A stretch of 64,000 bases of DNA from Streptomyces sp. NBC_00659 (GCF_036226925.1 NZ_CP109031.1:8866001-8930000); one strand, 5' to 3'; positions 34,091-42,467 are shown, counted from the stretch's first letter. Translations and numbers: made by a program. Notes: a model not told the origin generated them from the letters alone.

Positions 34091-35440
34091 TTGATATCTA
34101 TAGCATCCCGAGTAATTTCACGAATAAACAGCATAATTGAATTGGACGAGCGGCGTCGGCCACAGGTGATTCTGTGGGCCGTCGCGGGGGTCGTGACCTT
34201 CGGCTTCCTCGTCGTGATGGAGATCGTCGCCCGTCACTACGGCATGCCGGGTCCGATCACCAGCCAGGCCAGGGAGGTGATATTCACTCCCACCTCAGGA
34301 CCTCTGCTGTACGCAGGCCTGGCATTGATGATGGTCGTCCTCCCCTGGCGACAGCGGTTCGTCTCGCTGGGAATCGCGGCCGGTATCGACGTCGTCTTCT
34401 TCCTGGTTCGCTGGGTGGCCGATGTCAAGATGATGTTCGGCAACGGCGCATTGTGGGTGATTCTGGGCTATGCGTTCATCGCCGTCACTCGGCGAACGGG
34501 CAAGGAACGCGTCCTGCTCCTGAAGGGCGTCGGACTGGGCCTGCTCCTGGTGGCCGGTCACAAGACGGGCGACACCTGGCTGATGATCACGTCGGAGACC
34601 CGTCCGTCCGTGCTCGACGCGTACGTGGCCACGGCCGATCACGCGCTGGGCGACCCGTCCTGGGTCATGGGCCGGTTCGTCGAGGCCACCGGCCCGATCG
34701 GTTACCACGCCCTCCATCTGGTCTACGGCCAGCTCCCGCTCGCCGCGGCCGTCTTCGCGCTCTACCAACTGCGCAACGTGGCGCGGGAGCACCGCTTCCC
34801 GGCCCATCACCTGGTGCGTACCTTCCTGGCCATAGGCATGGTCGGGCCCATCGTCTACATGATCTTCCCCGTGGTCGGGCCGGTGTTCGCCTACGGCGCC
34901 GAAGGCGGGCAGTGGGCGGCGGCCAACCTGTGGCCGCAGACCCCGCTGTCGACCGGTGCCCCGCAGGCGTTTCCGTTCGACGAGATCACCCCGCGCAACT
35001 GCATGCCCAGCCTCCACACGGCCTGGGCCACCACGCTCTTCATCCATACCCGAGAGGGCTCGCGGCTCCTGCGCAACGCGGGCACGTTCTGGCTGGTCGG
35101 CACGCTCACGGCGACGCTCGGATTCGGGTACCACTACGGCGCGGATCTCGTCGCCGGTGTGGTGTTCGCGCTCACGGTCGAGGCGACCATGCGCGCTTTC
35201 GCCCGAGGATGGGACCGGGCGGGAGTCACACTGGTCGCCTACGGCTCCGTGGTGTTCACCGTGCTCGTGGTGTCGTACCGCTATCTGCCGGTGGAGATGG
35301 CCAGGTATCCCTGGGTGTTCGGACCGGCCCTCCTCCTGGCGATGGCCTCCGTGATCTACGGATATCTGCGGACCACCAGAATGTGGAATCCCCAGACCGC
35401 GCCCGTGCAGCAGCCGGAACCGCAACTCGTACAGGTGTGA
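34091..35440 (+). CDS. PAP2-superfamily integral membrane phosphatase (DUF5933-like)
   Basis: A 449-residue protein with about ten membrane segments. The C-terminal half contains the PAP2 phosphatase motifs: CMPSLHTAWATTLF (PSxH) and GFGYHYGADLVAG (the HxxAD-like His-Asp segment). The upstream KxxxRP-type motif is not clear. Substrates of such enzymes are lipid phosphates such as phosphatidate or polyprenyl pyrophosphate, or inositol phosphoceramide synthases of the Aur1/Ipt type, which share the GYHYGAD-like motif. The start is a TTG at 34091; no good ribosome binding site is visible. A terminator hairpin follows immediately. Confidence 0.83.
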   Translation: MISIASRVISRINSIIELDERRRPQVILWAVAGVVTFGFLVVMEIVARHYGMPGPITSQAREVIFTPTSGPLLYAGLALMMVVLPWRQRFVSLGIAAGIDVVFFLVRWVADVKMMFGNGALWVILGYAFIAVTRRTGKERVLLLKGVGLGLLLVAGHKTGDTWLMITSETRPSVLDAYVATADHALGDPSWVMGRFVEATGPIGYHALHLVYGQLPLAAAVFALYQLRNVAREHRFPAHHLVRTFLAIGMVGPIVYMIFPVVGPVFAYGAEGGQWAAANLWPQTPLSTGAPQAFPFDEITPRNCMPSLHTAWATTLFIHTREGSRLLRNAGTFWLVGTLTATLGFGYHYGADLVAGVVFALTVEATMRAFARGWDRAGVTLVAYGSVVFTVLVVSYRYLPVEMARYPWVFGPALLLAMASVIYGYLRTTRMWNPQTAPVQQPEPQLVQV

Positions 35441-35442
35441 CC

Positions 35443-35474
35443 GCTCCGGCCCCCACCGGAGCGGGGGCCGGAGC
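35443..35474. terminator. Hairpin terminator after the membrane phosphatase
   Basis: A perfect 12-base-pair stem, 35443-35454 with 35463-35474 (core CTCCGGCCCCC and its complement), loop of 8 bases, three bases after the stop codon. No T-run. Confidence 0.75.
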
Positions 35475-35503
35475 CGGCGCGGGGCCGCGCCCGGAAGCCG
35501 GAT

Positions 35504-35534
35504 TTGCGCTGGAGCGCACTCGAAGGTGTTGGGT
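35504..35534 (+). promoter_or_regulatory. MerR-type promoter with 19-bp spacer before the SDR gene
   Basis: A -35 like TTGCGC (35504-35509) and a -10 like TTGGGT (35529-35534) are separated by 19 bases, with the dyad GAGCGCACTC inside the spacer. MerR-family activators act on promoters with exactly this over-long spacer. The element is almost the same as the one upstream of the aldo/keto reductase at 57165-57195. No merR gene lies in the window. Confidence 0.7.
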
Positions 35535-35598
35535 GACAGGAGTGGCACCGCGGCGACGTGGTGACCGAGCGGACGACACGTTGCACGAGGAGCACTCC

Positions 35599-36423
35599 AT
35601 GACACAGAAGATCTGGTTCATCACCGGCGCCTCCCGCGGCTTCGGGCGGGAGTGGGCGATCGCCGCGCTGGAGCGCGGCGACTCGGTGGCCGCGACGGCG
35701 CGCGACCTGTCCACGCTGGGCGATCTTCGGGAGACCTATGGGGAGCGGCTGCTGCCGCTTCAGCTCGATGTGACGGACCGCGACGCCGATTTCGCCGCCG
35801 TGCGGCTGGCGCACGAGCGGTTCGGACGGCTCGACGTGGTGGTCAACAACGCCGGCTACGGCCACTTCGGGATGATCGAGGAGATCACCGAATCCGAGGC
35901 TCGCGCGCAGTTGGAGACCAACCTCTTCGGGGCGCTGTGGGTCACCCAGGCGGCGCTGCCCTTCCTGCGCGAGCAAGGAAGCGGCCACATTCTGCAGGTC
36001 TCCTCCATCGGCGGGATCAGCGCCTTCCCGCTGGTCGGCATCTACCACGCCTCGAAATGGGCTCTTGAGGGAATGAGCCAGGCGCTGGCGCAGGAGGTGG
36101 CGGCGTTCGGCATCAAGGTCACACTCATCGAGCCCGGCGGGTTCGCCACGGACTGGGCCGGTTCCTCGTCGAGCACGTCCGAGCAGCTCCCCGCGTACGC
36201 CGAGTTCCACGAGGAGGTGCAGGAACAGCGGCGCAAGCGCGTCGGCACTCCGGGCGACCCGCGCGCGTCCGCCGCGGCCGTGCTGGAGATCGTGGACGCG
36301 GAGGAGCCGCCGCTGCGCTGCTTCTTCGGTTCGGCGCCGCTGGGCATCGCGAAGGCGGACTACGAGCGGCGCCTCGCGTCCTGGGAGAAGTGGCAGCCGG
36401 TGGCGGAGCTGGCTCAGGGCTGA
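35599..36423 (+). CDS. SDR family oxidoreductase
   Basis: A 274-residue classical short-chain dehydrogenase: FITGASRGFGREWA for cofactor binding, NNAGYG, the catalytic Ser in VSSIGG, and IYHASKWALEG (YxxxK). Such proteins with the GFGR motif and about 275 residues are usually NADP-dependent ketone or aldehyde reductases of unknown substrate. The ATG has a GAGGAG site upstream. A MerR-type promoter 65 bases ahead suggests induction by a stress or electrophile signal. The 3' end lies within a 23-base tandem duplication. Confidence 0.9.
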   Translation: MTQKIWFITGASRGFGREWAIAALERGDSVAATARDLSTLGDLRETYGERLLPLQLDVTDRDADFAAVRLAHERFGRLDVVVNNAGYGHFGMIEEITESEARAQLETNLFGALWVTQAALPFLREQGSGHILQVSSIGGISAFPLVGIYHASKWALEGMSQALAQEVAAFGIKVTLIEPGGFATDWAGSSSSTSEQLPAYAEFHEEVQEQRRKRVGTPGDPRASAAAVLEIVDAEEPPLRCFFGSAPLGIAKADYERRLASWEKWQPVAELAQG

Positions 36424-36448
36424 GCCCGGAGCTGGCTCAGGGCTGAGC
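36404..36448. repeat. 23-bp tandem duplication across the SDR stop codon
   Basis: A 22-base unit containing CTGGCTCAGGGCTGAGC is present at 36404-36425 and again at 36427-36448, a period of 23 bases. The first copy contains the SDR stop TGA; because the stop is in the first copy, protein length is unaffected. It looks like a recent slippage event. Confidence 0.85.
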
Positions 36449-36499
36449 GTCGGCGGCCCGCGGGAGACCCGGCCCCTGACCCGCCGGCGCGACGGTGGG

Positions 36500-36850
36500 T
36501 CAGGCGCGGTGGCTCTGATAGTAGCCGCCGACCAGTTCGTGGTAGTCGACATCGCCGACGTGCTTGACCCGGTCGAACTCGGGGGATTCCCTGATCTGCT
36601 CCTGAGTGAGCGAGACGTAGATCTTCCGCTCGTCCCGGTCGACCCGCCTCACCGTGCCCGCGGGCAGGAGGACATGCCTTCCGAAGATCCACACGCCGAT
36701 GTCGACCACGAGATACGCGGAGTCGACGTCGTCCGCGTGCTTGTCGACCTTGCCGATGGCGCCGTCGACGGCCTCGACCTTGAACCCGACCAGATCCGTG
36801 CCCGTGACGTGCCCGGCGGCCGGGTGGTAGCCCCAGATGCTGTCAGTCAT
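36500..36850 (-). CDS. PRC-barrel domain protein
   Basis: A 116-residue protein from the ATG at 36850 with GGGAG upstream. The N-terminal part matches a PRC-barrel: GTDLVGFKVEAVDGAIGKVD, then AYLVVDIGVWIFGRHVLLPAGTV and DERKIYVSLTQEQI. Proteins of this kind in actinomycetes are stress-associated but their ligand is unknown. It stands alone and is convergent with the SDR gene. Confidence 0.85.
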   Translation of the reverse strand: MTDSIWGYHPAAGHVTGTDLVGFKVEAVDGAIGKVDKHADDVDSAYLVVDIGVWIFGRHVLLPAGTVRRVDRDERKIYVSLTQEQIRESPEFDRVKHVGDVDYHELVGGYYQSHRA

Positions 36851-37021
36851 GAACGGCTCCCTCATCGAGAATCCGCGCCCCTCCGCAGCGGAACCAGGGA
36901 GTCCCGCAGGCGTCATCCACGTTAGACGAAGCCCGCGCGCGATGGCGGATGCTGCCTCCCGGCTGCCTCCCGTCTGCCTCCCGCACGTCCCGCGCCGCCC
37001 GGGCCCGGTACGGTTCGCGCC

Positions 37022-38047
37022 GTGGACAGGAACGAGTGGGAGCCGGGGCACCGGATCGCCTACGGCTGTGGGGCGTGGGAACGCGCCCGTCACCAGGCGC
37101 GCCTGCTGGTCGCCTGGTACGACGAGCGCGATGGCGGCCTGGGACCACGGATGTCCCCGCGGCTCTCCACGGACCCCGGTGCGCGGGTGAAGTGGCCGTG
37201 GGGGAGCGCCAGGCACGACACGCTCGGTCTGCTGCTCTGGCGAGCGGCCTACGACTCGGGGATCCTGGTCGACCAGGTCCTCCTGGCCGACGCCCTGCGC
37301 TACTGCGCCCAGGGAGCCGAGCCCTTGGACACCGGTCCCGTGCCCGAGGCTGCCCGCACCGCCGGGATCGGAGCCGGCAGCGCGGCATCGGTGGCCGGAA
37401 TCAGACACGTACTCCAGGCGCACGTCGAGGCCGACCTTCCACGGCCGCGCCCTGCCGGGGTGCGACTGACGCTCGGCTACCGCGTCCGGGAGTCGCGGGC
37501 GACGCCGGACTGGGATCTCGGCGACTGGCCGACGGCTCTCACGCAGGCCCGCCAGGCCATGGGGCGGGCCGACGATCTGCGGGAGCGGGGGACGTGGAAG
37601 CCCACCGACCACGAACGGTCCACCGGCGCACGCATCGGCCATGGCCTGGAACAGCCGGCCCGCTCGCCCGCCGCTTCCGGGCACCCGGTACCGAGTTGGC
37701 TGGAGCGGGCATCACGCCTGACCGCCGCGGCCGACATGCTGACCGCCGCGGCCGACACGCTGCTCGGCGCGGCCGACACGCTGCTCGGCGCCGGGCGGGA
37801 CGACGCGAGCCCACTGGTGACGGTCCTCGGCACCACGGCCGACGCGTGCGCCAGGCTGAAGGCCGACACCGAGGAGATCGGGCGGCTCTGGGCGGCCGAG
37901 GCGTCGCGTGAGCCCTCGGACCGCGCTGCCTGGGAAGTGGCCTGGGAACTGTCCCACGTACCGGGCGCGCTGCTGGAACAGACCGAGGAAACGGAACACC
38001 TGGTGCGGGCGCTGGCCGTCTTTCTGTGGGTCCTGGCCGTTCGCTGA
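37022..38047 (+). CDS. Hypothetical protein with short internal repeats
   Basis: A 341-residue protein starting at GTG 37022 with no recognisable family. The N-terminal part is rich in Trp, Arg and Gly (WEPGHRIAYGCGAWERARH). A central region carries three near-identical 7-residue units, TAAADML, TAAADTL and LGAADTL, from a 21-base tandem repeat, which would form amphipathic helix. The C-terminus (WEVAWELSHVPGALLEQTEE) is helical. Codon use is normal Streptomyces. Confidence 0.6.
   Translation: MDRNEWEPGHRIAYGCGAWERARHQARLLVAWYDERDGGLGPRMSPRLSTDPGARVKWPWGSARHDTLGLLLWRAAYDSGILVDQVLLADALRYCAQGAEPLDTGPVPEAARTAGIGAGSAASVAGIRHVLQAHVEADLPRPRPAGVRLTLGYRVRESRATPDWDLGDWPTALTQARQAMGRADDLRERGTWKPTDHERSTGARIGHGLEQPARSPAASGHPVPSWLERASRLTAAADMLTAAADTLLGAADTLLGAGRDDASPLVTVLGTTADACARLKADTEEIGRLWAAEASREPSDRAAWEVAWELSHVPGALLEQTEETEHLVRALAVFLWVLAVR
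37721..37783. repeat. 21-bp tandem repeat inside the hypothetical gene
   Basis: Three units of 21 bases (37721-37741, 37742-37762, 37763-37783) with 1-5 differences, all containing GCGGCCGACA, followed by a partial fourth. They keep the reading frame and encode heptad-like Ala/Leu repeats. Confidence 0.85.
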
Positions 38048-38110
38048 CCGAGGAGCGCGGCGCGCTGCCCAGGGGCAGTGGACCGCCCAGGGTCGGCAGC
38101 CCGTCCAGGG

Positions 38111-38827
38111 TCAGTAGAAGTCGCCTCGGCGCTGCGCGGGGTTGACGGTGTCACGTCGCTGCTGCAACCGGCGGGCTGCCCTGAACGCCGATATCTCCCG
38201 CAGGTGAGCCTGGCTCTGAAGCGCCATCATCGATCCCAGGGCGTGGCGCTCGGTCATCGGGTTGTCCACACAGGACTGGTACATCACGGCGGCTCGCTCG
38301 TTGTCCTGGTAGAGCGTGCGATAGATCTCCGCGGCGCGGTACTGGGCGTAGGGGTGGTTGCGGGCGGCGGCCGTGAGGAACTGCTCCAGGGCGTGTTCCG
38401 CCGGGGTCCGGGTGATCGGAATCAGCCGCTCCAGGTACAGGTCGCCCAGTACGAGCATCGCTTCGGGCTCGCCCAGTTCGGCCGAGGTGCGATACCAGCG
38501 GGCCGCCTCGTCCAGCGACTCCACGATGCCCGCTTGAGGGCAGCCGTGGTGATAGAGCGAGGCGAGGTAGAAGGCCGCTCGCGGTGAACCGCTGCTGTGC
38601 CGCAGCCGGGGCACCGCGCTCGCGTACCGCCCCTGCGTGTAGTCGATGTGCCCCAGCAACTCGATCGCGGCGCTGTGACCGGTGGACGCCGCGGTTTCCA
38701 GGAAGTAGACCTCCGCACCGGGGTGCTGCCCGCTGTTCCAGCAGTGCAGGCCGATCCGGTAGTACTCCTCGGCACTGGTCGGCTCGTGTCCGTCCACGGT
38801 GAAGTTGGTCCCGTGCCACTGCACCAT
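38111..38827 (-). CDS. Sel1-repeat/TPR-like protein
   Basis: A 238-residue protein (ATG at 38827) made of Sel1-type helical repeats: AEEYYRIGLHCWNSGQHPGAEVYF in parts, AIELLGHIDYTQGRYASAVP, PRAAFYLASLYHHGCP, EAARWYRTSAELGEPEAMLVLGDLYLE in parts, and AAARNHPYAQYRAAEIY. Such proteins mediate protein-protein contacts. A longer form from the GTG at 38866 is possible. The neighbour at 37022-38047 is convergent; no partner is obvious. Confidence 0.8.
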   Translation of the reverse strand: MVQWHGTNFTVDGHEPTSAEEYYRIGLHCWNSGQHPGAEVYFLETAASTGHSAAIELLGHIDYTQGRYASAVPRLRHSSGSPRAAFYLASLYHHGCPQAGIVESLDEAARWYRTSAELGEPEAMLVLGDLYLERLIPITRTPAEHALEQFLTAAARNHPYAQYRAAEIYRTLYQDNERAAVMYQSCVDNPMTERHALGSMMALQSQAHLREISAFRAARRLQQRRDTVNPAQRRGDFY

Positions 38828-39195
38828 GTCGCTGCCCTTCGCGTCGTGGCCTGCCCCGGCGGACACGTGCGGCTCTTCGCTCCGCGGCCTCGCGAGGAGG
38901 CCGGGACCGACGACGGGGGCAACCCGGTTGGCCAGTCGTTCCAGTCGTTCCAGCCGTTCCCGTACGTTGTCCCGGTGCGTCGGGGCCTCAACAGATGGTA
39001 CGGCTCGTCAACCGGCACACAATCGTAGGCCTGATTGTCCGAGGATCCGCCCGTTGTACGGAGCGGATCGCCAATATGGCCCGTTTTCGGTGGCAGTGGC
39101 AGTGGCAGTGGCAGTGGCAGTGGCCAAGTCGGGGTCGGAGCGTTGACAACCGGGTGTGCATGGCCCGGAGGTCGCCCTCGAAGAAACCTGTCGTT
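38828..39195. other. Intergenic region with hexanucleotide repeat
   Basis: Apart from the TGGCAG tandem repeat at 39091-39124, no gene is supported in these 368 bases. One plus-strand frame reads as repeated Trp-Gln through the repeat and is clearly not a protein. Confidence 0.4.
39091..39124. repeat. Tandem hexanucleotide repeat (TGGCAG x5)
   Basis: Five perfect copies of TGGCAG followed by a partial TGGC. It is intergenic between divergent remnants and probably slippage-prone. Confidence 0.9.
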
Positions 39196-39483
39196 CTACT
39201 CGTTCGGGTCCCAGGCCTTGAGCAGGTCCAAGACGCGCCTTTCGCCGTCGACCTTCACGGAGTCCACCGGAACACGGCCGTACAGGACGAGGACCAGCTC
39301 ACCGGCCGTGCCTCGGGCGGAGACGCGGACCAGATCCGGGGGTCTCGTCGGCAGGCTCGGTGGACGGTTCACCGGCACGGGAAGGTGTGTGAGCCGTACG
39401 CCGTCGGCGGAGAGCGACAGGCGCCAGGAGCGTCCCTCGGTGGCGTGGGGACGACGCGGTGTGCGGGCCGTATCGAGTGTGCC
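39196..39483 (-). pseudogene. Remnant of a maleylpyruvate-isomerase-family protein (C-terminus)
   Basis: About 95 codons without a plausible start encode the C-terminal domain of a maleylpyruvate isomerase (MDMPI) family protein: HATEGRSWRLSLSADGVRLT, then VSARGTAGELVLVLYGRVP and ERRVLDLLKAW to the stop. The DinB-like N-terminal half that carries the metal-binding His residues is absent; upstream the frame loses homology and meets a stop near 39585. It is a 5'-truncated gene. Confidence 0.7.
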
Positions 39484-39673
39484 TGGGGCGGGACTTGGAG
39501 CAAGTCCGAGGTCTCGGTCCGGGACGGAGCTGAGCCGAACCGTCGGACACTGGTGAGCCTCACCCGGGCCGAGGTGCGCCGCCGGCCTCTACCGACCGAC
39601 CGGCGGGTGAGCCGGGCCGAGTCTCGGCCCGAAGGCGTTTACTCCTCCGGATGCTCGCTCGGCCCGAAGTCCA

Positions 39674-40096
39674 TTACTCCACCAGCTGCTCGCTCGGCGC
39701 TTCCCGGTGTTCCGGCGGCACACGCGCGGCCACGGCATCGAAGATCCGCCACCCGTCGACTTGGCCGGCGTGCCCGAAACGCTGGTCGTCCGCCAGAGCC
39801 TCTTCGATCAACGCCCGCACGGTCGCGGGCCGGTGGAGATTGAGATATCCGCCGTGTACGCGACTGACGCCACCTTCGTGAGCTCCCCAACCACCGCCGC
39901 CCACCACGCGATCGGGACCCGAGTCGAAGACGACGCGGATCACGCCCGGGGTGCCCTCCCGCGCGATCACGAGAACCTCCTGGCATGAGCGTCCGACCCC
40001 ACCGCCGGGGTCGGAGTCCGGCACATGGCGGTGGCTGACCCACCACCGGAATCGCTCGGAGCCCATGACCAAGTGCCGATGCCGACGACGTCCCAT
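39674..40096 (-). CDS. Hypothetical protein
   Basis: A 140-residue protein. It begins with a basic stretch and SERFRWWVSHRHVPD, contains VLVIAREGTPGVIRVVFDSG, and ends with a helix LHRPATVRALIEEALADDQRF, followed by DGWRIFDAVAARV. The pattern looks like a genuine Streptomyces family of unknown function. Start uncertain: MGSERFRW 30 bases downstream is an alternative. No neighbouring operon. Confidence 0.6.
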   Translation of the reverse strand: MGRRRHRHLVMGSERFRWWVSHRHVPDSDPGGGVGRSCQEVLVIAREGTPGVIRVVFDSGPDRVVGGGGWGAHEGGVSRVHGGYLNLHRPATVRALIEEALADDQRFGHAGQVDGWRIFDAVAARVPPEHREAPSEQLVE

Positions 40097-40306
40097 GCCA
40101 TCACGTTAACAACGTGCCCAGGTTCCTCGGCTTCCGCGAGCGCCGGATAGAGCGAGGTGACCGAGGGCGACTTGCCCGCAATCCCGCTGACCGATCCACG
40201 ACCCCAACGGCATGGGCGCCGAACCCGCCATCAGGGCCCTCAAGGTCGCCGACCAGATCCTGGACCGGCACGAGGCCGAACTGAGCAGATGTTGCCGCGA
40301 AGATGA

Positions 40307-40921
40307 CTACGCGCAAGCGATGACGTTCATGAGCTTGCGGGTGAATCGATGCATGTGTGGATCGAGCGTGCTCCTGGGCTCGGCAAGGATCTGCCGCAGG
40401 GAAAGCCACTTGATCGATTCGAATTCTTCCTCATCGAAAGAGGTGATGCCGCCAACTTTCGACTGCAACACGTACCACAACGACACATCAGTGTGCTGGC
40501 CCTGCCCGCGTGTTTGCGTGACGGTGAGGAAGAGCGGTTGCGCGCCGGAGACAGTCGACGGGACGGCCTCGATGCGCAGTTCCTCACGGCACTCGCGCGT
40601 GACCGTGTCCCACGGGTCCTCCAACGGCTCGACGTGGCCACCGCTGGGAAGCCAGAGGCCCGCCTTGCGGTGGGCGACAAGCAGGAGCTCCCCGCAGGTT
40701 TCATCCAGGACCACGAAGTAGCTGACCAAGTGCATCGACGGGACATCAGGCTTCCGGGTCCGATAGAGCGGAGCCCCGCCGGCGACCCACTCCATGGTCG
40801 CGGCGAGGTGCGTGCGCTCCTGTTCGTCCCAGGGGTGCACGCCTTTCAGTAATTCTGTCAGCTGAGCGCGACGAAGCTGATCGGGAACCTCTGAGGCATC
40901 ACTGGCAGTCACGGCCCTCAT
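40307..40921 (-). CDS. Nudix hydrolase
   Basis: A 204-residue protein with a full Nudix box: GGHVEPLEDPWDTVTRECREEL, in which the Gly, the Glu after the 5-residue gap and the REcrEEL core are present. It is preceded by the HRKAGLWLPS strand. An N-terminal helix of 45 residues precedes the domain. The expected activity is hydrolysis of a nucleoside diphosphate linked to another moiety; specificity cannot be read. The 210 bases beyond its 3' end contain no supportable gene. Confidence 0.88.
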   Translation of the reverse strand: MRAVTASDASEVPDQLRRAQLTELLKGVHPWDEQERTHLAATMEWVAGGAPLYRTRKPDVPSMHLVSYFVVLDETCGELLLVAHRKAGLWLPSGGHVEPLEDPWDTVTRECREELRIEAVPSTVSGAQPLFLTVTQTRGQGQHTDVSLWYVLQSKVGGITSFDEEEFESIKWLSLRQILAEPRSTLDPHMHRFTRKLMNVIACA

Positions 40922-41032
40922 GATGCCAAGGAGCTATGACATCTTCGCGGTTTCGCTGTCCGCAAGAGACGGACCACCGGGCATCAAGACCGTCGCACAC
41001 GAGGCTGAGGGTTTTCCCGCAACGGCCTCTCG

Positions 41033-41560
41033 TCACTGGGTAGTGACGTGTAGTTCCCGGACGTACCAGTTGAACCGTGTGCCGTCCTTGCTGTTCGTCT
41101 GCTTGCCGGGGGTGAAGCCTGCCCGCTGCGCGACTGCAGCCGATGCGGGATTCCCTGGCTCCACCTGGATCACCGCCTCCTCTCCGCCCTCGTTCGCCGC
41201 GTACTGGGACGCCAAGAGGACCGCACGGGTAGCCAGACCACGTCCCCTCCATGACGGATAGAGGCCGTACGCGAGGTTCACCTGGCCGGGAGCCAGCCCC
41301 TCTGCCGCGAACCGCAAGTCGACCGTCCCCGCGAGCACCCCGTCGGCGCCCACCCGTATGCCGAAAGCGCGGAGCGGCCCGGCAGCCTCCCACTGTTGCC
41401 GGCAGTGCCGGAAGTACGCTTCGACGCCCTCGGCTGTCCCAGGGCCGCCGTTGAGCCAGCGAACGAGCAGCTCATCCTCCCCCGTGAGGTGCGTCTCCAC
41501 ATCGTCCAGACGCAGCGGGGACAGAGTGATGATCCCGTCGGACAGCTTCACTTCATGCAT
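41033..41560 (-). CDS. GNAT family N-acetyltransferase
   Basis: A 175-residue acetyltransferase from the ATG at 41560 (MHEVKLSDGIITLSPLRLDD). Motif A is GLYPSWRGRGLATRAVLLAS, with the R/QxxGxG/A pattern, and motif B is EPGNPASAAVAQRAGF. The N-terminal motif LSPLRLDDVE is typical of RimJ/RimL-like proteins. Longer upstream frames run into an IS remnant and are not used. Substrate unknown. Confidence 0.88.
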   Translation of the reverse strand: MHEVKLSDGIITLSPLRLDDVETHLTGEDELLVRWLNGGPGTAEGVEAYFRHCRQQWEAAGPLRAFGIRVGADGVLAGTVDLRFAAEGLAPGQVNLAYGLYPSWRGRGLATRAVLLASQYAANEGGEEAVIQVEPGNPASAAVAQRAGFTPGKQTNSKDGTRFNWYVRELHVTTQ

Positions 41561-41600
41561 TCGGCAATTCTTGACGCCGGAGCCGTCCTGGACAGCCCCG

Positions 41601-41867
41601 TTCACCGGGCTGAGCCCGCGGCAGTTCGGCAAGCTGCCGACCGCACTGCGACGTGAAGGCGCGGACACGGTCCGCGGGGGCGGGGGGCGACGGTGGAGCC
41701 TGCCGCTGGAGGACCGGCTTCTGCTGGTCGCCGCGTACTGGCGGACGAACTTGACTCTGAGGCAGCCGACGTCACTGTTTGGGGTGTCGAAGTCGGCCGC
41801 AGGCCGCATCATCGACCACCTTGCACCGTCGCTCGCACTCCAGCCGCAAGCGGTTCTCGGACGGTAG
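41601..41867 (+). pseudogene. IS5-type transposase N-terminal remnant
   Basis: About 89 codons match the N-terminal helix-turn-helix region of an IS5-type Streptomyces transposase: TGLSPRQFGKLPTALRREGA, WSLPLEDRLLLVAAYWRTNL, LFGVSKSAAGRIIDHLAP. The frame then ends at 41867 before the DDE catalytic domain. No inverted repeats were found. It lies immediately upstream of the GNAT gene and abuts an ABC permease remnant, so the element probably took part in the deletions here. Confidence 0.75.
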
Positions 41868-42100
41868 CCGATGCGGAGCGGGCGGTGGCGGGGCGCCTGC
41901 CGCGGAGGTCGGCGAGGAGAGCGAGGGCGACACCGATGCCGACCCAGACGGTGAGGGTGAGGGCGGGGAGTCCGGTGCCTGAGCTGTCGAAGAAGGCGTT
42001 GGCGCGCAGGAGGCTGCCGGAGGCGCCCGGCGGGAGGAGCTGTCCCAGGGTGGCCCAGCCGGCGGGGAGCCAGTGGGGTCCGGTGGCCAGGCCGCGCGCG
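41868..42100 (-). pseudogene. C-terminal remnant of a YhgE/Pip-type ABC permease
   Basis: In one minus-strand frame this stretch reads GLATGPHWLPAGWATLGQLL, then PPGASGSLLRANAFFDSSGTGLP and a hydrophobic helix LTLTVWVGIGVALALLADLR. This is the last periplasmic segment and membrane helix of YhgE/Pip-like ABC-2 permeases or DUF3533 proteins. The preceding 300 or more residues are missing. The remnant is joined at about 42100 to another truncated gene and at 41867 to an IS remnant. Confidence 0.7.
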
Positions 42101-42467
42101 CTCCGATGGAGTCGGTGCCCATCACGTAGTGCTCGGGGTGCGCCGCGAGGAGTGCGCTCTCGTCACCTGCGAACGCCTTGTCCATCCAGGCAAGGAAGGC
42201 GCCCGAGGTGAGGCCCTTCGTCGCGAGCACGGTGGTGCCTGCCTTGAAGCTGCCGTCGGAGGTGCGGGCGCTCTCGCGAAGGAAGGCGTTGCCTTCCTCG
42301 ATGTCCGCGGCCAGGAGGTCGAGGAGGCCCTGGCGGCCCAGCAGCGTCCGGAAGCGGTCCAGGGCGCGGCGGGCGTGGAAGAGCTCGAAGTCGTCGATGC
42401 TCCCGGCGCCGGTGGGTCCGTCCTCAAGCGTCACGGTGACGGGCGGGAGCGTCTGGTTGTCGGTCAT
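42095..42467 (-). pseudogene. Truncated hypothetical gene joined to the permease remnant
   Basis: From the ATG at 42467 the frame encodes MTDNQTLPPVTVTLEDGP, a helical DDFELFHARRALDRFRTLLG and SGAFLAWMDKAFAGDESALL. It appears normal for about 120 residues, then after HPEHYVMGTDS continues as Ser/Pro-rich sequence that is the shifted frame of the permease tail. The 3' part of the original gene is therefore lost. Family not recognised. It was probably divergent partner and target of the TetR gene, with an operator at 42506-42518. Confidence 0.6.

Noticed and set aside
34174..36423. 749-residue frame spanning the PAP2-like and SDR genes
   Set aside because: Its first half is a shadow of the PAP2 gene; only its C-terminal 274 residues are the real SDR.
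39091..39124. Array that could be read as CRISPR-like
   Set aside because: Unit of 6 bases with no spacers; a simple tandem repeat. No cas genes anywhere in the window.
40097..40306. Short frame MGAEPAIRALKVADQILDRH and neighbours
   Set aside because: Slightly protein-like but no start context, no family recognised and no continuation; left unannotated.
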